DNA of 33,730 bases, taken from a virus. This document shows, in pieces, positions 21,413 to 28,909 of this stretch. A program made the position numbers and the translations under genes. Each line of letters starts with the position of its first letter. Position 1 is the stretch's first letter. The stretch is taken from positions 1-33,730 of IMG/VR virus record IMGVR_UViG_3300035703_000280; one strand, given 5' to 3'. The notes beneath the pieces were generated by a model. It worked only from the letters and a program-made list of their open reading frames with translations. It searched no databases and had not been told where the DNA came from.

Positions 21413-22037
21413 AGTAATTATTCCCTACCGCAATCGCGAGGCTCACATCCGTAAGCAAGTTCCTCACCTATTTAAGACGCTTGAGGCTCAAGGCTTGGAC
21501 TTTGGCATTACGATTGTAGAGCAAGAGGAAGGCAAACTATTCAATACTGGCATGATGAAAAACATCGGGTTCTTAGAGTCTCAGCATGCGGACTACTTTT
21601 GCTTTCATGATGTGGATATGTACGCTCAAGACGCGGATTATTCACCAGTCACGATGCCGACACACTTGGCAAGGTATGTAGAGCAATACGACTGGGATAT
21701 GCCTTACCGTGCTTACTTTGGTGGAGTGACGCTATTCGACAAAGAGTCATACCGCAAAATAAACGGCTACTCTAATGAATACTGGGGTTGGGCTGTCGAT
21801 GATGACGATCTATACTGGAGATGCGTATTAATAGGCTTTGCAAGAAGAGAGGGGCGGTTCTGGTCTGATGATCATGACCGCGAAAATTATGACAAATGGC
21901 AAGAAGAAAACTGGGCTAAGTTTCAGGCTTCGCTTTTGGATACGGAAGCCAAGAGTGGAATTACAACAACGGAATACACTGTACTAGAGTCTAAGCAATT
22001 TAATCCACAGCTTAGGCGTATTTTAGTTTCTATTTAG
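21402..22037 (+). CDS. GT7 glycosyltransferase, beta-1,4-galactosyltransferase-like
   Basis: 211 residues. The motif order is that of the animal beta-4-galactosyltransferase catalytic domain: VIIPYRNREAHI (residues 5-16), FNTGMMKNIGF (47-57), FHDVDMY with the metal-binding DVD (70-72), YFGGVTLFDKESYRKINGYS (105-124), and YWGWAVDDDDLYWR (127-140). The animal enzymes read WGWGGEDDD, so the catalytic Glu position is Asp here. No membrane anchor, consistent with a cytoplasmic phage enzyme. It overlaps the GT25 gene, so the two probably build one glycan in sequence. Acceptor unknown. Confidence 0.8.
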   Translation: MRLEVIIPYRNREAHIRKQVPHLFKTLEAQGLDFGITIVEQEEGKLFNTGMMKNIGFLESQHADYFCFHDVDMYAQDADYSPVTMPTHLARYVEQYDWDMPYRAYFGGVTLFDKESYRKINGYSNEYWGWAVDDDDLYWRCVLIGFARREGRFWSDDHDRENYDKWQEENWAKFQASLLDTEAKSGITTTEYTVLESKQFNPQLRRILVSI

Positions 22038-22048
22038 GAATAATCACA

Positions 22049-22315
22049 ATGGATGCAATTAAGACCTTTGTCCCTTTGGTCGCATTATCAGTCATTGCAC
22101 TTGGTGCGACCTTAGGCGTGGGAGATGGGAGTTTTAGCACATTCGCGGTCGGTCTTAGCAAGTATGCTCTTGCAGTTGGGGCGGCGTGGTTTGTGGATTC
22201 GTACTTAATCAAGGAGGTAAATACTCGTGAAATTATCGCACAAAATCCTATCGCTTACGCTCTTTACTTGTCTGCTAACATCATTACCGCTGCACTCTGC
22301 TTCTCTCAGTCCTAA
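22049..22315 (+). CDS. Putative holin (small multi-span membrane protein)
   Basis: 88 residues, AGGAAT site upstream. Hydrophobic segments lie at about residues 6-24, 28-48 and 66-86 (FVPLVALSVIALGATLGVG; YALAVGAAWFVDSYLI; AYALYLSANIITAALCF), giving two or three membrane spans. Directly before, and overlapping by 89 bases, is the endolysin gene, which is the usual holin position. The strong ribosome site for the endolysin (22211-22217) lies within this gene. An alternative is a membrane protein of the preceding glycan block. Confidence 0.6.
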   Translation: MDAIKTFVPLVALSVIALGATLGVGDGSFSTFAVGLSKYALAVGAAWFVDSYLIKEVNTREIIAQNPIAYALYLSANIITAALCFSQS

Positions 22316-22784
22316 AGTCCTGCTAATAGCCAAGGGCTTTATCGGCACGAAAGAAGAGGGCAATAATGGTGGCTACTGGGTTCGCCGCTTTCAAGCGAGC
22401 ACTAAGAGCCCAAAGGGCGCTCAATGGTGTGCAAGCTTTGTGAACTTTTGTCTTGACTCTGCAGGGGTCAAGGGATTGCCGTTCACTGGGTCGGGCCTGG
22501 CGCGTCATTTCGCTACTCGGAATAAGACCATAAAGGCGACGAAAGTCATTGCTGAAAACATGACCTTACCACCGGGCACTATCATTGTATGGCGAAGGGG
22601 AACTACTCCCTTTGGTCATGCAGGGATAGTTGACACATGGCAGGGTAAAAAGGGCACGACAGTCGAAGGAAATACAAGCTCCGGACTTCGCGGCTCTCAG
22701 CATGACGGCGATGGCGTTTGGGCACGGACGCGAGTAATTAACCCCACCTCATACTTCAGGATTACGGATTTTGTTATTTATTAA
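22227..22784 (+). CDS. Secreted endolysin (CHAP/NlpC-P60-type cysteine peptidase/amidase)
   Basis: 185 residues from GTG 22227, nine bases after a perfect AAGGAGG. Residues 1-25 (basic start, hydrophobic LSLTLFTCLLTSL, then LHSA) form a signal peptide, so the enzyme could be exported by the host Sec system. The catalytic part has QWCASFVNF with Cys68, FGHAGIVDTW with His131, and VEGNTSSG with Asn149, the Cys-His-Asn layout of CHAP-like lysins (the TIGR02594-like group). Export makes the holin less essential for release than in lambda-like systems. The terminator at 22867-22897 follows. Confidence 0.8.
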   Translation: MKLSHKILSLTLFTCLLTSLPLHSASLSPKVLLIAKGFIGTKEEGNNGGYWVRRFQASTKSPKGAQWCASFVNFCLDSAGVKGLPFTGSGLARHFATRNKTIKATKVIAENMTLPPGTIIVWRRGTTPFGHAGIVDTWQGKKGTTVEGNTSSGLRGSQHDGDGVWARTRVINPTSYFRITDFVIY

Positions 22785-22792
22785 AAATAAAA

Positions 22793-22825
22793 TTTCTAAG
22801 TCCGTTTTACTTGTGCTTATATTTG
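22793..22825 (+). promoter_or_regulatory. Candidate Bacteroidota-type promoter
   Basis: TATATTTG at 22818-22825 is an exact match to TAnnTTTG. TTTC at 22793-22796 is one base from the -33 TTTG element, 21 bases upstream. It lies in the only gene-free stretch after the endolysin. A transcript from it would begin near 22832 and meet the stem-loop at 22867-22897 within about 65 bases. If it is real, read-through of that hairpin would control the fibre and head genes. Confidence 0.4.
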
Positions 22826-22866
22826 TTTTGCCAACATAGGCACTCCTTATCTCATGCCTTCACTCC

Positions 22867-22897
22867 GCGAGGGCTTCTTTCGAGAGGCCCTTGTTTT
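22867..22897 (+). terminator. Intrinsic terminator with TTCG tetraloop
   Basis: A 12-position stem (22867-22878 with 22883-22894, including three G-T pairs) is capped by TTCG at 22879-22882. The core AGGGC/GCCCT is perfect and a TTTT run ends at 22897. It follows the endolysin and precedes the first credible start of the next gene (22911). Confidence 0.8.
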
Positions 22898-22910
22898 AAC
22901 CGATATAGCG

Positions 22911-23207
22911 ATGGACATATTTAGTGAACTCTTGCGTAATGTTTTAGCGACTCTGGTAAGTACGGTAACGATTGTTATTATGTTTTTCAGATTCATGAAT
23001 AGGGAACGCTTGCAACACGCAAAACAAATTGCAGATGTAATTGAGAAAACGGCAAAGCACGTATTCAACACTGCAACTTTAGAGCACCGCGTAGCTCAGC
23101 TCGAAAAGACCGAGAAAGAGCAAGCCGAATCGATAGACAAGCAGTTTGCTTTAGTACACTCAAGACTTGATCAGATCTACTCCATAATTGCAGGGCTTAA
23201 TAAGTGA
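22911..23207 (+). CDS. Membrane-anchored coiled-coil protein
   Basis: 98 residues from ATG 22911. The ATG at 22854 is rejected because translation from it would cross the terminator hairpin. One membrane span is seen at about residues 10-30 (VLATLVSTVTIVIMFFRFM), followed by a long heptad-type helix (LEHRVAQLEKTEKEQAESID). The layout is similar to i-spanin-like or holin-accessory proteins near phage lysis genes, and a role in lysis is plausible from position. No lipoprotein partner is visible. Confidence 0.5.
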   Translation: MDIFSELLRNVLATLVSTVTIVIMFFRFMNRERLQHAKQIADVIEKTAKHVFNTATLEHRVAQLEKTEKEQAESIDKQFALVHSRLDQIYSIIAGLNK

Positions 23208-23404
23208 GTTTGCACTTTGGCTTTAAATATTGGAACGAGCCTACACCTGCAAAGATTCGCAGAGTCGCGGGCGCTTTAGCCGCCGCTGGCATTGCCGGTT
23301 GCGGTTTTGCCTATTTACGCGATAACATAGCCTTGGCGATTACGCTGTTGAGCTTCGCGGTTGGTGGGTCTTTCATTGCTAAGCTTTTTACGGATAAGCC
23401 ATGA
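23204..23404 (+). CDS. Small two-span membrane protein, holin-like
   Basis: 66 residues from GTG 23204, overlapping the previous stop (GTGA). Start MSLHFGFKYWNEPTPAKIRR, then two hydrophobic segments (VAGALAAAGIAGCGFAYL and ALAITLLSFAVGGSFIA) and a short charged tail. Proteins with the NEPTPxKxRR start and two spans are, as I recall, common in Bacteroidota phages near lysis or tail-fibre genes. A second holin or an anti-holin is possible. The stop overlaps the next ATG. Confidence 0.5.
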   Translation: MSLHFGFKYWNEPTPAKIRRVAGALAAAGIAGCGFAYLRDNIALAITLLSFAVGGSFIAKLFTDKP

Positions 23405-23742
23405 GAAGAGATAGATTCAATATAGCAATTTACCGAGGTGAGACTTTCTCACTTGCAGTCGAATTGAAAGACGCGGACGGCGCGGCTATTAGCTTGGTCA
23501 ATGCGACTTTAACCGCTCAATGCAGAGTAAAGGCTACGAATGCGACGCTCTTTACTTTCAATACGACGGTAACATCCCCTGCAAGTGATGGCAAGTTTTC
23601 AATATCCTTGCCGGGAGCTACAAGCCTTGCACTCACTCCGCAAAAGGGACTAGTTTATGACGTGAAAATATCTTGGCTTGGTGGTGATACGAAGTATTGG
23701 CTTGGTGGTGATTTGGATATTATCGATACGGTGACTTCATGA
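23401..23742 (+). CDS. BppU-N-like baseplate/fibre adaptor domain protein
   Basis: 113 residues. The pattern YRGETFSLAVELKDADGAAI, then LVNATLTAQCRVK, and late YDVKISWLGGDTKYWLGGDLDI fits the Ig-like N-terminal domain found in baseplate upper proteins and in small fibre adaptors across many phages. No other domain is present. It opens the fibre gene block and probably links fibres to the tail tip. ATGA-coupled on both sides. Confidence 0.6.
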   Translation: MRRDRFNIAIYRGETFSLAVELKDADGAAISLVNATLTAQCRVKATNATLFTFNTTVTSPASDGKFSISLPGATSLALTPQKGLVYDVKISWLGGDTKYWLGGDLDIIDTVTS

Positions 23743-24041
23743 GTACAAACAATGTAGTCATTACGGCGCTTCCAGAGGTAGTCAGAGTTTCGGTTGGAGC
23801 TACGATCAACTCAGGCGCGGCTGTTTATATCTGGAATGAAACTCCAACGGGCACTATCAACGGCTCAAATGCTACTTTCACATCATTGCAGAACTTTGTC
23901 CCAAACTCTTTGCAAGTCTTCATAAATGGAATGCTGCAAGTGCTTACAAACGATTATACGACAAGCGGCTCAACGACAATAACTTTGAATGTTTCGCCTG
24001 TCGTTGGTGATGTTATACGAATACATTACAAATTAGGATAA
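23739..24041 (+). CDS. Short fibre-domain protein
   Basis: 100 residues. Residues 35-100 (TPTGTINGSNATFT; LQVFINGMLQ; NDYTTSGSTTITL; GDVIRIHYKLG) are clearly related to the C-terminal 70 residues of the next gene (TPSGTIDGSNTAFT; QRLYLNGQRL; NDYTISTNTITM; GDILLCDYMK). This beta-sandwich module is common in phage fibres. It probably stands as a separate subunit of the receptor-binding complex, or as a chaperone-like partner. ATGA-coupled to the adaptor gene. Confidence 0.6.
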   Translation: MSTNNVVITALPEVVRVSVGATINSGAAVYIWNETPTGTINGSNATFTSLQNFVPNSLQVFINGMLQVLTNDYTTSGSTTITLNVSPVVGDVIRIHYKLG

Positions 24042-24045
24042 TACG

Positions 24046-24870
24046 ATGGCTGAAACTACAATAGCAGGCCGCCAGATACGCGATGGAGCGATAACTAATA
24101 GCAAAGTCGCTGCAGGTGCTGCAATAGATTCGAGTAAATTAGCGGACGGCGCAAACTTTCTTAAGAAGGATGGCTCGGTTGCTTTAACAGGTAACTTAAG
24201 CGCGGGCAATAACAAAGTAACAACCCTTGCAACGCCGACAGACTCAGGTGATGCGGCTACTAAGGGCTATGTAGATACGCAAATATCTGGGTTACCAAGC
24301 GCTTACAAGTATCGAACTGTAAAAGCGGCTACAACTGCAAATATCAATTTAAGCAATCCGGGTACGGATACCTTCGATGTCGTAACTTTAACAAGTGGCG
24401 ATAAGCTTTTAGTCAAAGACCAAAGCACCCAAAGCCAAAACGGTATCTATGTTTTCAACGGATCTTCAAGCGCTTTAACTCGTGCAACTGATTCGGATGC
24501 ATGGGACGAGCTTGTAGGTTCTCTTGTCTATGTCGATCAAGGTTCTACTCAAGGTGAATATAGATTCTACTGCACTTCAAATTCAGGCGGTACGCTTGGT
24601 TCTACAGCGGTTGTATATGTACGTGATTTAAGCGGTACTTTGACTAATAGCAACTTCGTATTTGAAGTCACTCCGAGCGGAACTATAGATGGCTCGAATA
24701 CGGCCTTTACTTTACCTGACACTCCGACTGCAGGGACTCAAAGGCTTTATCTAAATGGTCAGAGACTCAAGAGCGGCGCGGGTAATGATTACACGATTTC
24801 AACGAATACAATCACGATGGCTACGGCTCCAATTAGCGGAGATATTCTTCTTTGCGATTACATGAAGTGA
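24046..24870 (+). CDS. Tail fibre protein
   Basis: 274 residues. The N-terminal part has the repetitive DGAITNSKVAAGAAIDSSKL and GNNKVTTLATPTDSGDAATKGYVD segments seen in many phage fibres (the AATKGYVD motif is very common). The middle holds a beta-rich domain (LLVKDQSTQSQNGIYVF; WDELVGSLVYVDQG). The end is the NGSNATFT-type module shared with the previous gene. No autoprotease or lyase motif is seen. Receptor recognition or fibre shaft is the likely role. Confidence 0.75.
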   Translation: MAETTIAGRQIRDGAITNSKVAAGAAIDSSKLADGANFLKKDGSVALTGNLSAGNNKVTTLATPTDSGDAATKGYVDTQISGLPSAYKYRTVKAATTANINLSNPGTDTFDVVTLTSGDKLLVKDQSTQSQNGIYVFNGSSSALTRATDSDAWDELVGSLVYVDQGSTQGEYRFYCTSNSGGTLGSTAVVYVRDLSGTLTNSNFVFEVTPSGTIDGSNTAFTLPDTPTAGTQRLYLNGQRLKSGAGNDYTISTNTITMATAPISGDILLCDYMK

Positions 24871-24876
24871 TAAGAG

Positions 24877-25911
24877 ATGCCAACAACAAAACTAAATAAT
24901 GCTCAATTACCCGATTCAATTGCAAGCAAGACAATCGGGACAAGCAATACAATTGAAACTAACTTGACTAAGCTGACTATTGCAGGCGGGTCAAATGGTC
25001 AAGTATTAAGCACTAATGGTAGTGGTACTTTGTCTTGGACTACGGCAAGTGGCGGCGGCGGTGTAACTGATGGAGACAAAGGCGATATTACCGTAAGTGG
25101 TAGTGGAGCTACTTGGACTGTAGATAATGACGCGGTCACTTATGCAAAGATTCAAAATGTATCAGCCGCTTCAAAACTATTAGGCCGTGGTGACTCAGGT
25201 TCAGGCGATGTGCAAGAGATTACGCTAGGCACGGGCTTAACTATGACGGGCACGACTTTAGCTGCGAGTGGTGGTGTATCTGATGGAGATAAAGGGGATA
25301 TCACTGTAAGTAGTTCGGGTGCTACTTGGACAATTGACAACGGCGTTGTTTCATACGCTAAAATGCAAGATGTTAGTGCAACTAGCCGCTTGCTCGGACG
25401 CGCTTCAAGTGGGGCTGGTGATGTCGAAGAAATTACGATAGGTAGCGGCTTAACTTTGACAGGTACTACGCTCTCTGCGAGCGGTGGTGGAGGTGGTGGC
25501 CTTGGAGACCCGACATATTATGTTTACAAGACTGCAGATGAAACAGTTACAAGCTCTACAACTTTGCAAGATGATGATCATTTATTCCAAGCATTGACAA
25601 GCGGGAAAAATTACTGGATAGAATTAAACTTGCTTGTTTCAAGAACGGATACTTCAAATTCGGTAGGTTTTAAGATTGCGTTTGATGGTAACTCTGAAGG
25701 GTATTTAGGGATTACTTTGGCGGACGGAACTACAAGTACTAATAATACCAATATCTCCAATAATGCAAATTTACCAGCGCCAAGATTAGTACAAGTCGGT
25801 CTTGCTTTGACCTCTAATAAAACCGTACAGTTCAAATGGGCACAAAACGCCTCAGTTTCAACAGGTTTGAAAGTGCATAAAGGTAGTCATATGTTGATAT
25901 GGGAGTATTGA
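24877..25911 (+). CDS. Tail fibre protein with tandem 71-residue repeats
   Basis: 344 residues. After a start of the usual fibre type ([40 protein letters not shown]) come two repeats of 71 residues. Each begins [10 protein letters not shown] and runs through ATWTxDNxxVxYAKxQ, LLGRxxSGxGDVxEIT and LTxTGTTLxASG. A Gly-rich hinge (GGGGGG) then leads to a C-terminal beta domain of about 130 residues (residues 210-344) that is probably the receptor-binding head (GSHMLIWEY at the end). The shaft repeats suggest a trimeric beta-helical or triple-stranded rod. Confidence 0.75.
   Translation: MPTTKLNNAQLPDSIASKTIGTSNTIETNLTKLTIAGGSNGQVLSTNGSGTLSWTTASGGGGVTDGDKGDITVSGSGATWTVDNDAVTYAKIQNVSAASKLLGRGDSGSGDVQEITLGTGLTMTGTTLAASGGVSDGDKGDITVSSSGATWTIDNGVVSYAKMQDVSATSRLLGRASSGAGDVEEITIGSGLTLTGTTLSASGGGGGGLGDPTYYVYKTADETVTSSTTLQDDDHLFQALTSGKNYWIELNLLVSRTDTSNSVGFKIAFDGNSEGYLGITLADGTTSTNNTNISNNANLPAPRLVQVGLALTSNKTVQFKWAQNASVSTGLKVHKGSHMLIWEY
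25060..25485 (+). repeat. Two in-frame 213-base repeats in the fibre gene
   Basis: Unit A spans about 25060-25272 and unit B about 25273-25485. They keep the same amino-acid pattern and similar DNA (for example GATGGAGACAAAGGCGATAT against GATGGAGATAAAGGGGATAT). Changes in copy number would lengthen or shorten the fibre shaft. Confidence 0.8.
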
Positions 25912-25912
25912 T

Positions 25913-26122
25913 ATGGAAATCACGTTCTATAAAAAAACTGAAGCTATGAATACGCCTGTTTTGGCATATGATGCTGATGGCAATGCGACTGAATACGGCG
26001 AGCCGTTCCCTGTCATGCTATGGAAATTCATAGACGAGAACGGCAATCTTTGGAATACAGAAACTGCAATTGATGGAACGGAAGAGGAAGCCGCGAGTAT
26101 CATATTAGGTGCTAATCAGTGA
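25913..26122 (+). CDS. Small hypothetical protein of the fibre block
   Basis: 69 residues from ATG 25913, one base after the fibre stop. Acidic, with aromatic stretches (PVMLWKFIDENGNLWNTE) and the end DGTEEEAASIILGANQ. Small acidic proteins directly after fibre genes often act as fibre assembly chaperones, which is a guess from position. The stop overlaps the GTG of the phosphoesterase gene. Confidence 0.5.
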   Translation: MEITFYKKTEAMNTPVLAYDADGNATEYGEPFPVMLWKFIDENGNLWNTETAIDGTEEEAASIILGANQ

Positions 26123-26982
26123 GTCAATACAGACCGCGCTTAAACGATCAAGAATACGCTGCTATACTAAACTATAGACAAGGCAAGCGATTTGATCCAG
26201 ATGCAATCCAAGTGGAAGAGCCGAGCAGAGTTCCTGACTGGCTTAACACGATGGAAGACGGACGCGAGGAGGTTTTGCCGACGCTTCGCATCCAAGGCAA
26301 GACGGCGGTCTTCAGTGATATTCACTTAGGTATCCATGACAAAGCGGCGCTTATTGCAGCGATTCAATATGCAAAACAGGATAGAGTCGAGAATATCATT
26401 CTCAATGGCGATATCTTAGACGCGGCGCAAATCTCTGGACATCCTAAGACTCATGATACGCCGAAATTCCTGAATGAGCTAGAGCTTACAAAGCAGTTTC
26501 TTGAAGGCCTCCGCTCCGAGTTCAAAGAGCAAACGATTTACTTTAAGCTCGGCAATCATGAGGATAGATTGCAGCGGTATTTAATGGCGAAAGCCGACGC
26601 GGTTGCAGAGCTGATACATTACCGCCAATTGCTAAAACTTGATCAGCTTGATATTCGCTTTGTCGAATCTACGCAATTTATGAGAATAGAAAATACATAC
26701 ATAGTGCATGGTCACGAGATGAAAGTATCAGGCGGCGTTAATCCCGCCCGCGCTTTGATTCTCAAAGCGGCGGCGAATGTAGTGATGGGACATGTGCATC
26801 GTACTTCATTCAGTTCAATCAAGAGCTTGGATGGTAAGTTTTACAAGGCATATACAACGGGCTGTTTGTGCAAGCTAAAACAAAACTATATGCCACACTC
26901 AAATAGCAATCATGGTTTTGCAATCATTCAAGAGAATGGTATGGTAGATAATCTCTTTATTGAGAATGGAGTAGTGCAATGA
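26119..26982 (+). CDS. Calcineurin-like metallophosphoesterase
   Basis: 287 residues from GTG 26119 (GTGA overlap). The metal-binding motifs come in order: FSDIHLG (Asp67, His69), LNGDILD (Asp98), KLGNHEDR (about residue 143 on), VHGHEM, and MGHVHRT. This is the complete set for the family, so an active di-metal phosphoesterase or nuclease is expected. It has about 60 extra residues before the first motif. Many phages carry such a gene near structural or replication genes, and proposed substrates include nucleic acids and cyclic nucleotides. The substrate cannot be told here. Confidence 0.8.
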   Translation: MSQYRPRLNDQEYAAILNYRQGKRFDPDAIQVEEPSRVPDWLNTMEDGREEVLPTLRIQGKTAVFSDIHLGIHDKAALIAAIQYAKQDRVENIILNGDILDAAQISGHPKTHDTPKFLNELELTKQFLEGLRSEFKEQTIYFKLGNHEDRLQRYLMAKADAVAELIHYRQLLKLDQLDIRFVESTQFMRIENTYIVHGHEMKVSGGVNPARALILKAAANVVMGHVHRTSFSSIKSLDGKFYKAYTTGCLCKLKQNYMPHSNSNHGFAIIQENGMVDNLFIENGVVQ

Positions 26983-27455
26983 GATTCAATGATGTACTAA
27001 ATGCGATGATAATAGTTGCAGTCTTGCTTATTATTGGCTTTGTTTCGGGGCTTCACGTAGGCAAGACAAGCCAAAAGCGCGTAACTGATACAATCACTAC
27101 CGTGCAACTTATTGAACGCCCTGTAACGATTAGAGACTCAGTACATACGAAATCAGTCATGATACGAAATCGCGATACGGTTTATTTCCTAGATCGCCCC
27201 GTTGAAATCCCTTGCGGAGATACTGCATTTGTAGCTCAAAGCGACTCGGTAATTACTGCAACTCGCGATACAATCAATATGGCTTTTGCCTATGCTAATC
27301 GCAAGGGGCACTTTTCACTTGTTTACCGCCCGCGCCCTGACTCAATTAAGGTAATTACTTTGCCGACTGAAGTCAGAACGGAGAATAACTGGGGATGGGT
27401 AGTTGGTGCTCTTGGTATTGGATTAGGTTTGGGAGTTTATTATGGCAGGCGCTGA
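26979..27455 (+). CDS. Membrane protein upstream of terminase
   Basis: 158 residues. An N-terminal membrane span (residues 8-26, NAMIIVAVLLIIGFVSGL) is followed by a polar, Thr/Arg/Asp-rich stretch with repeats of the RDT/RDS type (IRDSVHTKS; IRNRDTVYF; TRDTINMAF). A C-terminal glycine-rich hydrophobic span (WGWVVGALGIGLGLGVYYG) ends in GRR. The layout could suit a spanin-like envelope protein, but no lipobox or partner is seen. It is ATGA-coupled to the phosphoesterase and overlaps the small terminase by 14 bases. Confidence 0.5.
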   Translation: MRFNDVLNAMIIVAVLLIIGFVSGLHVGKTSQKRVTDTITTVQLIERPVTIRDSVHTKSVMIRNRDTVYFLDRPVEIPCGDTAFVAQSDSVITATRDTINMAFAYANRKGHFSLVYRPRPDSIKVITLPTEVRTENNWGWVVGALGIGLGLGVYYGRR

Positions 27456-27780
27456 TAATCTCAAAGGACATAGCTTTAGAGACAAGCCCGAGCGTATCAA
27501 TCGAAATGGTAGGCCAAAGGGTTCAATAACCTATGTCAAAGACCTTGCAATGATGGCGGCGCAAGAGCTATCAAAGCCTGGCAAAACAAAAGAAACTGTA
27601 GCGGCTGAAATTATCGATATGCTAATTCATAAAAAGATATTGCTGAAAGAAGATATAACAGCCATGAAACTACTAATGGAGTTACTGACTCACTTGAATA
27701 ATCAAGTAGCAGAGAAAGGCAAAATGATAATAGAGTGGGGTTCACAAAATGGACACAGTGATCAGGATAAAACCGCATGA
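27442..27780 (+). CDS. Putative small terminase subunit
   Basis: 112 residues directly before and overlapping (32 bases) the large terminase gene, the standard place for the DNA-recognising subunit. The start region contains NRNGRPKGSI, a GRPKG motif found in DUF5681-type and other small terminases that bind DNA. The rest is helical (KETVAAEIIDMLIHKKIL; TAMKLLMELLTHLNNQV), consistent with oligomerisation. The identification rests on position and the GRPKG motif, not on a full domain match. Confidence 0.65.
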   Translation: MAGADNLKGHSFRDKPERINRNGRPKGSITYVKDLAMMAAQELSKPGKTKETVAAEIIDMLIHKKILLKEDITAMKLLMELLTHLNNQVAEKGKMIIEWGSQNGHSDQDKTA

Positions 27781-28909
27781 CAAACAGCTTGAGATACTTC
27801 GGAATAGGAAGCGCTTTAATGTTGTTCGGTGCGGCCGTCGCTTTGGCAAGTCTTATTTGGCTTTTGCTTTGGCCCTTGAGAAAATGCTGGAAATTGATGG
27901 CTCGTATGTTCTCTACACCGCGCCAAGTTACACCGAGCTTTCAGGAAGAGAAACCGAAGCACAGAATTTCTTTGCACCGCTTGGCGCAACTTACAAACAA
28001 GGCCAGATTAAACTAGGCCGCAGTACATTGGTTTTGCAAGGTATTTACCGAGCGGATGGCTTAAGAGGTAATAAGTTTCATAGAGTTATTTGCGATGAGT
28101 GGGCACATTGCCCGAATGCAGAAGATGACTGGAACTTTGTGCTTAGTCCGATGCTCGCAGATTACGAAGGAGATGCTTATTTCTTTTCAACGCCAAAAGG
28201 CAAAAATCATTTTTGGCAATTAGATCAGCTCTCCGAGACTATGGAAGACTGGCAGTCATTCCACTACTCGACATACGACGGCGGGCAAATCAAGATAAGC
28301 GAAGTTGATAGACAAAAGGAACTGTTACCGAGCTTAGTATTTGCGCAAGAGTTTCTTGCAGAATATGTCGATAGATCAGCGGCTAAGATTAAACGCGAAT
28401 GGCTACGCACGACAAACGGCCAAGAATGCACGGCATATTACATTGGAGTTGACCTTGCAATTAGCCAGAAAGAAACTGCAGACTATACGGCAATCGTTGT
28501 AATAGGCACGACAAAAGATGGTGAGGTAGTTGTAGTTGAGGCCGACCATTTTAGAGCGCAGTTCCAAGAGATAGGACGCAAGATCATGTCAGCTGAACAA
28601 AGATGGAATGCAAGAGTAGTTGCAGTCGAATCTAATCAGGCTCAAGCATGGATGGTTCAGGAGCTAAAAAGAAATACTAAGATGAATGTCGTAGGTGTGA
28701 GAGCGGATAGAGACAAGGTGATACGCTTTCAGCCTGTAGAGGCACGATATGAGCAAGGCCTTGTCTATCATGTCCCTCATATCAATCCGGAATTTACAGA
28801 GGAGCTGCTAAGTTTTACAGGCACTCCGCAAGACAAGCATGATGACTTTATTGACGCGTTGGGCTATGCCTTCAATGCTATTCGCAAAACTCCACAGATA
28901 TATGTATGA
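27749..28909 (+). CDS. terL: Terminase large subunit
   Basis: 386 residues, slightly short for the family. The ATPase part has VRCGRRFGKSYLA (Walker A, residues 27-35) and VICDEWAH (Walker B Asp116, Glu117), then FFSTPKGKNHFW as motif III. The RNase H-like nuclease carries YIGVDLAIS (Asp235), VAVESNQ (Glu294) and KHDDFIDALGYAF (Asp365, Asp366 and Asp369). The gene packages DNA into the prohead through the portal encoded next. It overlaps both neighbours. An ORF at 27777-28016 in another frame is a shadow. Confidence 0.93.
   Translation: MDTVIRIKPHDKQLEILRNRKRFNVVRCGRRFGKSYLAFALALEKMLEIDGSYVLYTAPSYTELSGRETEAQNFFAPLGATYKQGQIKLGRSTLVLQGIYRADGLRGNKFHRVICDEWAHCPNAEDDWNFVLSPMLADYEGDAYFFSTPKGKNHFWQLDQLSETMEDWQSFHYSTYDGGQIKISEVDRQKELLPSLVFAQEFLAEYVDRSAAKIKREWLRTTNGQECTAYYIGVDLAISQKETADYTAIVVIGTTKDGEVVVVEADHFRAQFQEIGRKIMSAEQRWNARVVAVESNQAQAWMVQELKRNTKMNVVGVRADRDKVIRFQPVEARYEQGLVYHVPHINPEFTEELLSFTGTPQDKHDDFIDALGYAFNAIRKTPQIYV

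Noticed and set aside
22854-22910. Earlier start at ATG 22854 for the membrane coiled-coil protein
   Set aside because: The stretch contains the 12-position terminator hairpin with T-run, so it is more probably untranslated; ATG 22911 gives a normal membrane-anchored protein.
27777-28016. A 79-codon + strand ORF inside the large terminase gene
   Set aside because: It lies wholly within terL in another frame; the hydrophobic translation arises from the Walker A region.
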